DNA from: Mesoflavibacter profundi
GTDB taxonomy: Bacteria > Bacteroidota > Bacteroidia > Flavobacteriales > Flavobacteriaceae
NCBI RefSeq assembly: GCF_014764305.1
Contig: NZ_CP061703.1
Location: forward strand, 2,833,501-2,897,500
Direction: 5' to 3'
Length of the DNA: 64,000 nucleotides
The notes below the pieces were generated by a model that saw only the letters and a program-made list of their open reading frames with translations, had not been told where the DNA came from and made no database searches. Below are positions 9,752 through 18,418 of this stretch, piece after piece. A program made the position numbers and the translations under genes. Within the stretch, counting starts at the first letter, position 1; each line of letters begins with the position of its first letter.

Positions 9752-10238
9752 TAAACGAATAATTATAACAGGTACTGTGTTGGCTACTGTTATAGCTTTA
9801 ACACCTTATTTGTTTTATGTTTATGAAAGTGTTCCAGATCAAGCTATTTGGGACACTTTTTTTGGTACTTTCCATAGTGAAGTCTATGAAAGTGTTCAGG
9901 TTGTAATCTGGACGTTAACAGGAAAAATGATTCCGCTAATACTATTATCTATTTGGTTTTTTACCTGTAGACATTGGTGGCATCATGCAATATTAGTCCC
10001 AATTTTTATGTACATATATCAAATATTAGGTTTTGCGTTAACTGACACTTATCTTTTTGATGAGTTTCAACTTATACATATGGTTCCTTTTATGGCTATA
10101 ATATTACCTTCAATATATTTAATTAGAGCAAGAATTTTCAACAAAATTAATAGTGTTGATAAGTCTATTCAAGAACTTGAAGACGAACTTACCTTTAAAC
10201 CTAAGACTATCTGGGGAAAAATTAAACAGTACTTTTAA
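9693..10238 (+). CDS. Conserved small integral membrane protein
   Basis: Not assigned to a known function. It has 181 residues: a hydrophilic, lysine-rich N-terminus (about 22 residues), then about four hydrophobic segments (IIITGTVLATVIALTPYLF; VQVVIWTLTGKMIPLILL; HHAILVPIFMYIYQILGF; LIHMVPFMAIILPSIYLI), and a charged cytoplasmic tail. It lies just ahead of alanine dehydrogenase and overlaps the micropeptide at 9608. Adjacency to an amino-acid catabolic gene suggests nothing specific. Start is the ATG at 9693; no better start exists in this frame. Confidence 0.75.
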   Translation: MDNTQHKLTEEKSKSHQTGNKRIIITGTVLATVIALTPYLFYVYESVPDQAIWDTFFGTFHSEVYESVQVVIWTLTGKMIPLILLSIWFFTCRHWWHHAILVPIFMYIYQILGFALTDTYLFDEFQLIHMVPFMAIILPSIYLIRARIFNKINSVDKSIQELEDELTFKPKTIWGKIKQYF

Positions 10239-10291
10239 GTCTTACAATTTCAATTTATTTTGTAATTTGTTTCCTTTAAAATTATCTGTAA

Positions 10292-11491
10292 ATGTCTAAA
10301 TCTTTAACGCCTTTTTCTAAAGCGCAATTAATTCCTCAAGAAGAAACTCTTGAAGTTTTTAAACACAAAAGCGACCTTTTTATTGGTATTCCTAAAGAAA
10401 CAGCTTTTCAAGAGAAGCGTGTATGCCTTACACCAGATGCTGTATCTGCTATAGTTAATAATGGTCATAGAGTTTTAATAGAATCTGGCGCAGGATTAGG
10501 TGCAAATTTTTCAGACAAAGACTACAGTGAAGCTGGTGCAGAAGTAACAAAAGACACAGCAAAAGTCTACAGTTGCCCAATGATTTTAAAAGTTGAACCA
10601 CCAACTTTGGAAGAACTTCAACTAATAAATCCGCAAACCACTTTAATATCTGCTTTACAGATAAAAACTCAAACTAAAAAGTATTTTGAACATTTAGCAT
10701 CAAAACGCATCACAGCTTTAGCTTTTGAATTTATTAGAGATGAAGATGGCGCTTATCCAGCTGTTAGAGCTTTAAGTGAAATTGCAGGAACAGCTTCAGT
10801 TTTAATTGCTTCAGAACTTTTAAGTAGCTCAAGTCACGGTAACGGATTAATGTTTGGTAATATTAGCGGTGTTCCACCAGTTGAAGTTGTAATTTTAGGC
10901 GCAGGAACAGTTGGCGAATTTGCTGCAAGAAGCGCTTTAGGTCTTGGAGCTAACGTAAAAGTTTTTGACAATTCCATAACAAAATTACGATGCTTGCAAG
11001 CTAATTTAGGACGTACTATATATACATCTACAATTCAACCTAAATATTTAAGTAAAGCTTTAAAACGATGCGATGTTGTAATTGGCGCAGTAAGAGGCAA
11101 AGATAGATCACCAATTATAGTTAATGAAACTATGGTGGAACAAATGAAAAAAGGCGCAGTAATTATAGATGTTAGCATAGATATGGGCGGATGTTTTGAA
11201 ACTAGTGAAGTTACCACACATAACAAACCAACATTTAGAAAACACGACATCATACATTATTGCGTACCAAATATTCCTGCCAGGTATTCTAGGACAGCAT
11301 CAGCATCAATTAGTAATATTTTCACACCTTATTTATTAAAAATAGCTGAAGATGGCGGATTAGAAAACGCTATTAGATTTGATAAAGGTTTGAAAAACGG
11401 ATTATATTTTTACCATGGTATTTTAACTAACCGAGCTGTTGGTGAATGGTTTGACTTAAAACATAGCGATATTAATCTTTTAATGTTCTAA
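10292..11491 (+). CDS. ald: Alanine dehydrogenase family enzyme
   Basis: NAD-dependent enzyme of the alanine dehydrogenase / pyridine-nucleotide transhydrogenase family, expected to interconvert alanine with pyruvate and ammonia in the cytosol. It has 399 residues, somewhat longer than the usual 370 because of an N-terminal extension of about 30 residues before LFIGIPKETAFQEKRVCLTP. The NAD-binding Rossmann fold shows as VVILGAGTVGEFAARSA, and the substrate lysine is likely in MILKVEPPTLEEL. The extended, slightly diverged form is common in Flavobacteriaceae. It stands alone between two membrane-associated proteins. Confidence 0.88.
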   Translation: MSKSLTPFSKAQLIPQEETLEVFKHKSDLFIGIPKETAFQEKRVCLTPDAVSAIVNNGHRVLIESGAGLGANFSDKDYSEAGAEVTKDTAKVYSCPMILKVEPPTLEELQLINPQTTLISALQIKTQTKKYFEHLASKRITALAFEFIRDEDGAYPAVRALSEIAGTASVLIASELLSSSSHGNGLMFGNISGVPPVEVVILGAGTVGEFAARSALGLGANVKVFDNSITKLRCLQANLGRTIYTSTIQPKYLSKALKRCDVVIGAVRGKDRSPIIVNETMVEQMKKGAVIIDVSIDMGGCFETSEVTTHNKPTFRKHDIIHYCVPNIPARYSRTASASISNIFTPYLLKIAEDGGLENAIRFDKGLKNGLYFYHGILTNRAVGEWFDLKHSDINLLMF

Positions 11492-11554
11492 TTTTTTATT
11501 GTTTTAAGCACTTTCTAAAACTTTTTTTTCGATTTTTGAACAAAATTTAAAACC

Positions 11555-11935
11555 ATGAAATTTATCCATAGATTAGGATATTACTTAGGAGGATTTGCAA
11601 TTGGATTAATTTTACTTGCCTTTTTCTTAAGCGGAAGCAAAACATCTTGCCAATATGATTACAGTCCAGAAGCTAGAGTATTAAAAAACATTAACACTAA
11701 AGTTTTAAAATACTCCGCCAGTAGCGAATCGTCATTAAAAAACAAACTTGTAGACACGACTACAATTAAAAATATATTAAAAGAAGGTGATGTGATTTTT
11801 TCTAAAAGCGAACCTAGAAAATCACCTTGCGGTATATATCATATAGAAAGCAAAAAGGACGATAAAACTATCATCCTTTCTGTAGAAAATTGTGAAAAAC
11901 ACGCTATTTTACAATCTATCACTATTGAAGATTAG
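11555..11935 (+). CDS. DUF4258-type membrane-anchored protein
   Basis: A 126-residue protein with an N-terminal membrane anchor (LGYYLGGFAIGLILLAFFLS, about residues 6-25) followed by a small soluble domain. The soluble part has ILKEGDVIFSKSEPRKSPC, a cysteine in YHIESKK...VENCEKH, and terminal beta strands, resembling DUF4258 proteins; the family label is from memory of the pattern. Its function is unknown. Its stop codon overlaps the convergent proline dehydrogenase stop by 4 bases. Confidence 0.65.
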   Translation: MKFIHRLGYYLGGFAIGLILLAFFLSGSKTSCQYDYSPEARVLKNINTKVLKYSASSESSLKNKLVDTTTIKNILKEGDVIFSKSEPRKSPCGIYHIESKKDDKTIILSVENCEKHAILQSITIED

Positions 11936-13107
11936 TTGCTTTTTCTTCGTTTTCGTTCTGCTTTTAATAAAGATAATTCTCTACTAGTCTGACCAGCTAC
12001 AGAAGTATTTTCTTCTGCACGACGTATTAAGTATGGCATCACATCTTTAACTGGACCAAAAGGTAAATATTTTGCAACATTGTAACCTTGCTCGGCTAGA
12101 TTAAAACTTATATGATCACTCATGCCGTATAATTGACCAAACCATACTCTGTTATCGGTTTTATCAATATTTAACTGCTGCATTAATTCCATAGAAATAT
12201 AAGTACTCAATTCGTTATGCGTACCTATAAAAATAGAAATATCATTTAGGTGATGTAAAATATAAGTAAGACAGTCGTTAAAATTCGCATCTGTTGTAGC
12301 CTTGTCTTTGCATATTGGACTAGGATATCCTTTTTCTTTTGCGCGTTCTCTTTCTTTTTCCATGTACGCACCACGAACAATCTTATAACCTAACTTGTAA
12401 TTTCCTTGTTTAGCTCTTTCATGAGATGCTTTTAAGTACTCTAATCTATCGTGTCTATAGGTTTGTAATGTATTATAAACAATAGGAACTTCTTTATTAT
12501 ATTCTCGCATCATGTCTTCAGCTAACTCATCTGCTGCGTCTTGCATCCAACTTTCTTCACCATCAATTAAAACTTCAACATCCTTTTGTTTTGCTAAACT
12601 GCAAATATCATGATAGCGTTGCACTACTCTATCCCATTCTAATTGTTCGTCTTGAGTAAACGGTTTTCCTTCGCCTTTTTTCTGAAACAAATAAAATCTA
12701 CCAAGTCCTGTTGGTTTAAAAACAACAATTGGCATTGCATCTTTTTCTTCACTAAAATGAACAAGTTTTATTATTTTTTGTGCAGCTTCATCAAAATGAG
12801 ACTCGATTGCCTTACCTTCTACTGAATAATCTAAAACAGAACTCACGCCTGCAGAATACATTTTGTCTATGACTGGTAAACAGTCATCCTCATTTACGCC
12901 ACCACAAAAATGATCAAAAACAGTAGCTCTTATTAAACCTTCTACTGGCAAATGTGCTTTTAAAGCAAAATTAGTTGCTGCAGTACCTATTCTAACTAAT
13001 GGTTCGTTAGAAATCATTTTAAACAAAAAATAAGCTCTTTCAAGCTCAGAATCGCTTTTTAATCTAAAAGCTACCTCTGTATTTTCAAAAAGTTTTTGCT
13101 CTGTCAT
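11932..13107 (-). CDS. Proline dehydrogenase
   Basis: FAD-dependent oxidation of proline to pyrroline-5-carboxylate, the first step of proline catabolism, usually feeding electrons to the quinone pool. It is a stand-alone 391-residue enzyme rather than a PutA fusion. The beta/alpha barrel motifs are visible: VFKPTGLGRFYLF, LIDGEESWMQDAADELA, VYNTLQTYRHDRLEYL, KLGYKIVRGAYMEKER, FIGTHNELS, and VWFGQLYGMSDHISFNLA near the C-terminus. The downstream pyrroline-5-carboxylate dehydrogenase gene is not in this window. Confidence 0.95.
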   Translation of the reverse strand: MTEQKLFENTEVAFRLKSDSELERAYFLFKMISNEPLVRIGTAATNFALKAHLPVEGLIRATVFDHFCGGVNEDDCLPVIDKMYSAGVSSVLDYSVEGKAIESHFDEAAQKIIKLVHFSEEKDAMPIVVFKPTGLGRFYLFQKKGEGKPFTQDEQLEWDRVVQRYHDICSLAKQKDVEVLIDGEESWMQDAADELAEDMMREYNKEVPIVYNTLQTYRHDRLEYLKASHERAKQGNYKLGYKIVRGAYMEKERERAKEKGYPSPICKDKATTDANFNDCLTYILHHLNDISIFIGTHNELSTYISMELMQQLNIDKTDNRVWFGQLYGMSDHISFNLAEQGYNVAKYLPFGPVKDVMPYLIRRAEENTSVAGQTSRELSLLKAERKRRKSN

Positions 13108-13196
13108 TTAAATAAAAAATATTACTGCAAATATAAATTAACTATACTATTTATTATTTAAAAAACTCCTTATTTTTACGCTTTATAATTCTATTT

Positions 13197-14261
13197 ATGA
13201 CATCTATACCTACACAAGATTACAGCATACATTTTAATACTACTGGATATTCTAAACTAAATGAGTTAATTAAAAACAATGATTATTCTTCAATATTCAT
13301 TTTAGTAGACAGCAACACAAACGCAAACTGCTTAACTCCTGTTTTACAACATATTGAAACTGATATTAGAATTGAAATTTTAGAAATTGAATCTGGAGAA
13401 CAACACAAAAACTTGGATACTTGCGCTAGTTTATGGAGTGCTTTAAGCGAACTTGGTACAGACCGAAAAAGCCTAATGATTAATTTAGGTGGCGGTGTAG
13501 TGACTGATTTAGGTGGATTCGTAGCTTGTTGTTACCAACGTGGTATTGATTTCATAAATATTCCAACCACTTTATTATCTATGGTAGATGCGTCTATTGG
13601 TGGTAAAAACGGTGTTGATTTAGGATTGTTAAAAAACCAAATAGGTGTTATAAAAACACCTAAAATGGTAATTGTAGACACAAGCTTTTTAAACACATTG
13701 TCTAGTCGAGAAATGCGATCTGGTTTAGCCGAAATGATTAAACACGGATTAATTGCTAACCCAAAGCATTATAGCGACTTAAAAAACTTATCTAAACTAA
13801 CACTTGAAGATTTAGATGCATTAATTTATGATTCTATTTTAGTAAAAAAACATATTGTAGAACAAGATCCAACTGAACAAAATTTAAGAAAAACTTTAAA
13901 TTTTGGACACACTTTAGGTCACGCTATAGAATCCTTTTACCTTAATAAAAAAGATCAGGCTTTGTTGCATGGTGAAGCTATTGCAATAGGTATGATTTTA
14001 GAAAGTTACTTATCTTCTAAATTGTTAAATTTTGATACGGACAAGCTAAATAAAATTAAATCGCAGCTAATCAACACATTTGGTCACCCAAAAATTAATC
14101 CCGAAAATTATGATAGTATAATTGATTTAATGAAGCATGATAAGAAAAACCAAAACGGAATTATCAAATTTGTTTTACTTAAAGATATTGGTAATTGTGC
14201 TATTAACCAAGAAGCTTCTAAAGAACTGATAATCAATTCTTTTGAATTTTATAATAATTAA
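13197..14261 (+). CDS. aroB: 3-dehydroquinate synthase
   Basis: Second step of the shikimate pathway: NAD- and zinc-dependent cyclisation of DAHP to 3-dehydroquinate in the cytosol. The 354-residue length is typical. Motifs include the NAD-binding NLGGGVVTDLGGFVA, the PTTLLSMVDASIGGKNGVD signature, EMIKHGLI, and the zinc-ligand region NFGHTLGHAIE with a later HGEAIAIGM. It is divergent from proline dehydrogenase and no other aro gene is adjacent. Confidence 0.97.
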   Translation: MTSIPTQDYSIHFNTTGYSKLNELIKNNDYSSIFILVDSNTNANCLTPVLQHIETDIRIEILEIESGEQHKNLDTCASLWSALSELGTDRKSLMINLGGGVVTDLGGFVACCYQRGIDFINIPTTLLSMVDASIGGKNGVDLGLLKNQIGVIKTPKMVIVDTSFLNTLSSREMRSGLAEMIKHGLIANPKHYSDLKNLSKLTLEDLDALIYDSILVKKHIVEQDPTEQNLRKTLNFGHTLGHAIESFYLNKKDQALLHGEAIAIGMILESYLSSKLLNFDTDKLNKIKSQLINTFGHPKINPENYDSIIDLMKHDKKNQNGIIKFVLLKDIGNCAINQEASKELIINSFEFYNN

Positions 14262-14347
14262 CATTTTTGTATTAAAATAAATTGTAATTTTAAATAATAG
14301 CTAAAATCTACCGACTACACTAACCTCTTAATTTTAAATTATTTGGT

Positions 14348-14665
14348 ATGAAAAAAGTTATTGTCGATTACAAAAAATTAACTCCAGAAGTACTTGGATT
14401 GTTAAACCAAAAATTTCCTGATGGTTATGGAGATGACGATATTATCACTTTTGACGATCATCACAATCAAACTATAGAAGCTGTTGAAATTAAAACCAAC
14501 GACACCATTTATTTAGTGAAAGTAAGTAGTAAACTACATTATACTATGACTAATTTTGATTCTAGTTTTGATTTTGAAACCAACGACAAAGGTCATATTA
14601 TAATAGACTTTGACAAAACGACTACTCTTACAGACGATAATATATTATCTAACGAGGAAGAATAA
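14348..14665 (+). CDS. Small acidic conserved protein, unknown function
   Basis: Not recognised beyond being a small acidic cytosolic protein (105 residues) without signal peptide or membrane segment. The N-terminus MKKVIVDYKKLTPEVLGLLN and the aspartate-rich GYGDDDIITFDDH are the most distinctive parts; the C-terminus is also acidic. It ends at a strong bidirectional terminator (14667-14699) shared with the convergent Lrp regulator. No functional inference from neighbours is justified. Confidence 0.7.
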   Translation: MKKVIVDYKKLTPEVLGLLNQKFPDGYGDDDIITFDDHHNQTIEAVEIKTNDTIYLVKVSSKLHYTMTNFDSSFDFETNDKGHIIIDFDKTTTLTDDNILSNEEE

Positions 14666-14666
14666 A

Positions 14667-14699
14667 AAAAAGCGTTTTTGAATATCAAAAACGCTTTTT
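14667..14699. terminator. Bidirectional intrinsic terminator
   Basis: A perfect 15-base stem (AAAAAGCGTTTTTGA and its complement) around a 3-base loop, with A-run on the left and T-run on the right. It sits between the convergent stops at 14665 and 14723 and can serve both genes. Confidence 0.9.
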
Positions 14700-14722
14700 A
14701 AGTATTATTAGCTATTAAAAAA

Positions 14723-15202
14723 TTAAAGCTCGTTAAAAATGCTATGCATTAATCGTTTTTTATCATTAATACTTTCTTCTAAAGATATCATAGTTTCGGT
14801 TCTGTAAACACCTTCAATATCGTCTAACATAAATATAACATCTTTAGCATGTTCTGTGTTTCTTGCTCTAATCTTACAAAAGATATTAAATTTACCAGTT
14901 GTTATATGAGCCACAGTAACAAACGGGATTTCGTTTATACGCTCTAAAACAAAAGTAGTTTGTGATGTATTTTGTAAAAACACACCAACGTAAGCTATAA
15001 ATGAATATCCTAACTTTTTATAATCTAAAGTTAAAGAAGACCCTTTTATAATACCTGCATCTTCCATTTTTTTAACACGAACATGAACTGTACCTGCCGA
15101 GATTAATAATTTTTTTGCTATATCTGTAAAAGGAACTCTTGTGTTATCGATTAACATATCAAGAATTTGATGATCAATTTCGTCTAATTTAAACTTCGCC
15201 AT
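14723..15202 (-). CDS. Lrp/AsnC family transcriptional regulator
   Basis: A 159-residue feast/famine regulator. Residues about 5-60 are the winged helix-turn-helix (DEIDHQILDMLIDNTRVPFTDIAKKL, then SAGTVHVRVKKMEDAGII), and residues about 70-150 are the RAM/ACT-like ligand domain (GYSFIAYVGVFLQ, VAHITTGKFNIFCKIRARN). Members sense amino acids and form dimers to octamers. Its targets are not evident; aroB, proline and alanine catabolic genes are near but not adjacent. It shares a terminator with the convergent small acidic gene. Confidence 0.92.
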   Translation of the reverse strand: MAKFKLDEIDHQILDMLIDNTRVPFTDIAKKLLISAGTVHVRVKKMEDAGIIKGSSLTLDYKKLGYSFIAYVGVFLQNTSQTTFVLERINEIPFVTVAHITTGKFNIFCKIRARNTEHAKDVIFMLDDIEGVYRTETMISLEESINDKKRLMHSIFNEL

Positions 15203-15275
15203 TTTAATGAATTAATATATTTTAAGCAAAAATAATACAAATTCATTGAATATTCTACATCAAAAACAAAGATTT

Positions 15276-16412
15276 TTAAGATTTTAATGATTTTTTCTCA
15301 TTATTTATTAAAACGAAATCGTTTTCGTATCCAATATAAATTTCTTCATCTTTAACGGTTTTAACCTCTAAATTACTAGCGTTAATGACTTTATGACCGA
15401 AAAATCTTTCATTTGTTAAAAAACGTTCAACTTTTGGGATAAATAATAGACTATCGTCAACCAACCTTTCTTGAAATTGTATAGCTATGTTATAAATATT
15501 ACCATTTACTAAAGCATTTTTAACTATAACATCGTAAAATAATTTGTCGTTTTCTGGTATATTAAAATAAGATTGGTAATTATCACCAGAAACATTGGTT
15601 TTAGAGACATAATCTAAAGCAGTAACTAATGCATAAAACGTAAATTCCCTTACCACTTCTCTATCATAATCTTCAGCATAATGTCCAGCTTCAAAAAGCA
15701 CTGTAGGAACATTTTTTAATTGAAAAGCATCGCCAACACAATTATCATTAAATCCGTCATCATAACGTCCTATTTGATTTGGCAATACAGTTTGCAAATT
15801 AGTATTTATAGCTGCGATAATTTCCATAGCTTGCTTACGTACACGGGTTAAAGTCCTGTCTTTATCTACAGAAGGAGATAAAAACGAAAGTGTTGCTACA
15901 TTATTAATAGATCCAGCACTAAAAATAGTACGTTGTCCATGTAAATTAAAGCAATAATCAGGTGAAAATGTCTTAAAAAAGCCGTTTAACACAGCGCTTT
16001 CCGGTTGCGATAACGCCTGAGCATCTCTATTTAAATCTACATTATTAGCATTTAGCCTAGTGTATTGTTTAGCGCCATCAGGATTTAACATAGGTACAAT
16101 TGCGATTGTACAATGTTTTAATATAGGAGCTATTAAATCGTCTTCTGCAGCATTTAAAAAATCAAAAACAGCTTTTGTAGTTGTAGATTCATTTCCATGC
16201 ATTTGCGACCACATTAAAACACGTTTTGGTCCATTACCAAGTTTGATAACATGTATTGGCGCTTTTAAAACAGAATGACCAATAATATCAATTTTAAGTT
16301 TAGACTGTAATTTATCTAGAATAGGATCTAAGTTTTTTAAGGTAATATAACGACCAAATAAAGCAGATTCTTTATAGGTATTAAATAGTGTTTTAAGTGT
16401 TGTAATTGTCAT
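15276..16412 (-). CDS. M14 family zinc carboxypeptidase
   Basis: A 378-residue metallocarboxypeptidase without an obvious signal peptide, so probably cytosolic. Zinc ligands fit HGNE in WSQMHGNEST (about residues 73-76) and the later histidine in NLHGQRTIF; the substrate-binding arginine fits YTRLNANNVDLNRDA; and the general-base glutamate fits LFEAGHYAED. The C-terminal 100 residues are a separate beta-rich extension. Its promoter region holds four palindromes (16427-16497), and the first overlaps its probable -7 box. It is divergent from an XRE regulator that probably controls it. The substrate (peptide or muropeptide) is unknown. Confidence 0.88.
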   Translation of the reverse strand: MTITTLKTLFNTYKESALFGRYITLKNLDPILDKLQSKLKIDIIGHSVLKAPIHVIKLGNGPKRVLMWSQMHGNESTTTKAVFDFLNAAEDDLIAPILKHCTIAIVPMLNPDGAKQYTRLNANNVDLNRDAQALSQPESAVLNGFFKTFSPDYCFNLHGQRTIFSAGSINNVATLSFLSPSVDKDRTLTRVRKQAMEIIAAINTNLQTVLPNQIGRYDDGFNDNCVGDAFQLKNVPTVLFEAGHYAEDYDREVVREFTFYALVTALDYVSKTNVSGDNYQSYFNIPENDKLFYDVIVKNALVNGNIYNIAIQFQERLVDDSLLFIPKVERFLTNERFFGHKVINASNLEVKTVKDEEIYIGYENDFVLINNEKKSLKS

Positions 16413-16426
16413 AGCTAATTATTAAG

Positions 16427-16438
16427 TTACAAATGTAA
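16427..16438. promoter_or_regulatory. Operator palindrome 1 (overlaps M14 -7 box)
   Basis: TTACAAATGTAA, a near-perfect palindrome just upstream of the M14 gene. Read on the minus strand it contains TACATTTG (16430-16437), a match to the Bacteroidota -7 consensus, so a bound repressor would cover the promoter. Confidence 0.65.
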
Positions 16439-16450
16439 ACAATCTATATT

Positions 16451-16462
16451 TTACAAATGTAA
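16451..16462. promoter_or_regulatory. Operator palindrome 2
   Basis: TTACAAATGTAA followed by ACA, identical in its core to palindrome 1 and centred 24 bases from it, about two helical turns. Confidence 0.65.
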
Positions 16463-16472
16463 ACAGGGTAAT

Positions 16473-16484
16473 TTACAATTGTAA
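16473..16484. promoter_or_regulatory. Operator palindrome 3
   Basis: TTACAATTGTAA, a perfect 12-base palindrome, centred 22 bases from palindrome 2. Confidence 0.65.
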
Positions 16485-16485
16485 T

Positions 16486-16497
16486 TTAGAATTGTAA
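16486..16497. promoter_or_regulatory. Operator palindrome 4 (one mismatch)
   Basis: TTAGAATTGTAA, one base off the perfect palindrome, followed by ACA as in palindrome 2. Confidence 0.5.
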
Positions 16498-16672
16498 ACA
16501 TTTATCATGGTTATTTAATCATTAAAGTTTCAATACCAGGAGTAATTTGCTTTACTATTAATTAAATAGATTTAAATACTATTTATCAGTTAGTTACATT
16601 AATTATTTAAAGTAATAGTTTAATGTATTTATAATATAATTGTTGACTGTTATAAACATTTTACAATGAATT
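16498..16672. other. Middle of the divergent control region
   Basis: This is the core of the only gap over 300 bases (16413-16723). It is very AT-rich. Besides a half-site resembling TTTTACAAT near 16659-16667, I see no small gene, RNA or repeat here. Confidence 0.6.
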
Positions 16673-16684
16673 TTACAATTGTAA
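16673..16684. promoter_or_regulatory. Operator palindrome 5 (upstream of XRE gene)
   Basis: TTACAATTGTAA, a perfect palindrome identical to palindrome 3, placed about 30 bases upstream of the XRE gene's probable -7 box, near where the -33 region should be. Confidence 0.65.
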
Positions 16685-16704
16685 CATTGGTTATTTCATA
16701 TTAT

Positions 16705-16718
16705 TGTTTACATTTGTA
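16705..16718. promoter_or_regulatory. Operator palindrome 6 (overlaps XRE -7 box)
   Basis: TGTTTACATTTGTA, the reverse complement of the extended palindrome 2. It contains TACATTTG (16709-16716), a -7 consensus match, and ends 5 bases before the XRE start codon, so the transcript would be nearly leaderless and autorepression is likely. Confidence 0.65.
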
Positions 16719-16723
16719 TCGCT

Positions 16724-17146
16724 ATGATAAACAATACAGAATTTTCTAAACGACTACAAAAAGTGATCGAATATTACGGTGAAAGTGCTTCGTCTTTTGC
16801 TGAAAAAATTGGTGTGCAACGTTCTAGTATTTCTCACATACTTTCTGGAAGAAATAAACCTAGTTTAGAATTTGTATTAAAGGTACTTTCGTCTTTTCCT
16901 GAAGTAGAATTGTATTGGCTATTAAATGGCAAAGGAAATTTTCCTGCTGAAAAAAATGCTGTAGAAGTTAAACCTGAAATTCCTCCTCGACCAGAATCAC
17001 AAAATTTATTTTCTGAAGTTGAAGAAAAAACTCCGGAAACAAATTCGACTTCAATTTCTCAAATTCAACAACATTCAAAAAAAGAAATTGAGCGTATCGT
17101 TATTTTTTATAAAGATGGTAGTTTTCAAAATTTTGAGAATTCGTAA
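16724..17146 (+). CDS. XRE-type helix-turn-helix transcriptional regulator
   Basis: A 140-residue DNA-binding protein. Residues about 7-68 are a Cro/cI-type helix-turn-helix (FSKRLQKVIEYYGESASSFA, EKIGVQRSSISHILSGRNKP, then ELYWLLNGKGNFP). The remainder is a proline- and glutamate-rich linker and a short C-terminal segment, KKEIERIVIFYKDGSFQNFE. That ending is common in Flavobacteriaceae regulators of this type. The palindromes on both sides of the divergent promoter region strongly suggest that it represses itself and the M14 gene, although the inducer is unknown. Confidence 0.88.
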   Translation: MINNTEFSKRLQKVIEYYGESASSFAEKIGVQRSSISHILSGRNKPSLEFVLKVLSSFPEVELYWLLNGKGNFPAEKNAVEVKPEIPPRPESQNLFSEVEEKTPETNSTSISQIQQHSKKEIERIVIFYKDGSFQNFENS

Positions 17147-17246
17147 CTAAGTACATAAAATTTTCAAATACGAAAGTTATAAGCAAGTACATTTTTAACT
17201 CTATTTTACCATTCTACTTTTGTAATTTTGTGTAAAATACAATGAG

Positions 17247-17618
17247 ATGAAATATTTTACTTTAATCATACTTTCTTTATTACTTTTTAATTGCTACCAA
17301 ATAGAACGAAATTGTTCTGATTATAAAACCGGAAATTTTAAAAGTGAAGTTTCCATTAACGGTACACTTTATACATCTACTTTTTTTAGAAACGATACTT
17401 TACAGGTAGAAACTTACGAAGGTAAAACCGATAGTTCTTCTTTACGATGGATTAATGATTGCGAAGTTATTTTTAAAACTATAAATCCTAAAAATATGGC
17501 AGAGCAAAAAGATATTCATTTAAAAATACTAACCACAACAGATTCTACTTATACATTTGAATATTCTTATGTTGGCGAATCTAAAAAGCAAAAAGGAATT
17601 GCTTATAAACAACAATAA
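17247..17618 (+). CDS. Small lipoprotein, unknown function
   Basis: A 123-residue predicted lipoprotein: MKYFTLIILSLLLFNCYQ gives a lipobox with Cys16. The mature part has two more cysteines (NCSDYKTG and INDCEVIF) and is rich in beta-strand patterns such as FKSEVSINGTLYTSTF. It ends 2 bases before the terC start, so the two are likely co-transcribed. No enzymatic motif is visible and I do not recognise a function. Confidence 0.7.
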   Translation: MKYFTLIILSLLLFNCYQIERNCSDYKTGNFKSEVSINGTLYTSTFFRNDTLQVETYEGKTDSSSLRWINDCEVIFKTINPKNMAEQKDIHLKILTTTDSTYTFEYSYVGESKKQKGIAYKQQ

Positions 17619-17620
17619 CC

Positions 17621-18418
17621 ATGATAGAGTTTTTAACGTCTAGTGATGCCATTTTTGCATTACTTACCCTTACTTTTTTAGAAATAATTTTAGGAATAGA
17701 TAATATTGTATTTATATCTATTGCTGCAAATAAATTACCTGAAGACAAACGTGGTAAAGTCACAAATATTGGACTTTTGCTAGCAATGGTACAACGTATT
17801 ATATTGTTGTTTTTTGTGTCCTTTTTAGTCGGTTTATCTAAACCTTTTTATACTTTAGACTTAAATTGGATGCACTTAGAATTAAGCTGGCAAGCTATAA
17901 TTTTATTTGTTGGAGGATTATTTTTAATCTATAAAAGTACTTCTGAAATAAGAGAAAAAGTTTCATATCCAAAACATGATGAAGATGAAGTTAAAGGGAA
18001 AGCAATTAAATCTTTACAACAAGCTATAATACAAATCTTAATTATAGATTTTATTTTCTCTATAGATTCTATTTTAACAGCTGTTGGTATGACAAACGGT
18101 TTATCAAATAATCATAATTACAACCTAATTTTAATGATTATTGCTGTGGTAATTTCAATAATAATAATGATTAGTTTTGCTAATAAAATTAGACGTTTTA
18201 TAGACAAAAACCCAAGTATACAAATACTTGGGCTGTCTTTTTTAATCCTTATTGGGTTTATGCTAATTACAGAAGCTGGTCATTTATCTCACACCACTTT
18301 CTTTGATAAAAAGGTCGGTGCAATACCTAAAGGTTACCTTTACTTTGCAATTGCGTTTTCTTTATTTGTAGAATTTTTAAATCAAAAGATTAGTAAAAAA
18401 TCTACTAAAACAAGCTAG
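17621..18418 (+). CDS. TerC family integral membrane protein
   Basis: A 265-residue membrane protein with about seven hydrophobic segments. It carries the paired acidic motifs typical of TerC: LEIILGIDNIVFISI early in the chain and IDFIFSIDSILTAVGM in the middle. Members have been linked to tellurite resistance and to manganese export, including loading of exported metalloenzymes; which applies here is unknown. The C-terminus overlaps the convergent parC by 14 bases. Confidence 0.93.
   Translation: MIEFLTSSDAIFALLTLTFLEIILGIDNIVFISIAANKLPEDKRGKVTNIGLLLAMVQRIILLFFVSFLVGLSKPFYTLDLNWMHLELSWQAIILFVGGLFLIYKSTSEIREKVSYPKHDEDEVKGKAIKSLQQAIIQILIIDFIFSIDSILTAVGMTNGLSNNHNYNLILMIIAVVISIIIMISFANKIRRFIDKNPSIQILGLSFLILIGFMLITEAGHLSHTTFFDKKVGAIPKGYLYFAIAFSLFVEFLNQKISKKSTKTS

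Noticed and set aside
16427-16718. Palindrome series considered as a CRISPR array
   Set aside because: Units are 12 bases, irregularly placed, with no conserved repeat-spacer structure and no cas genes.
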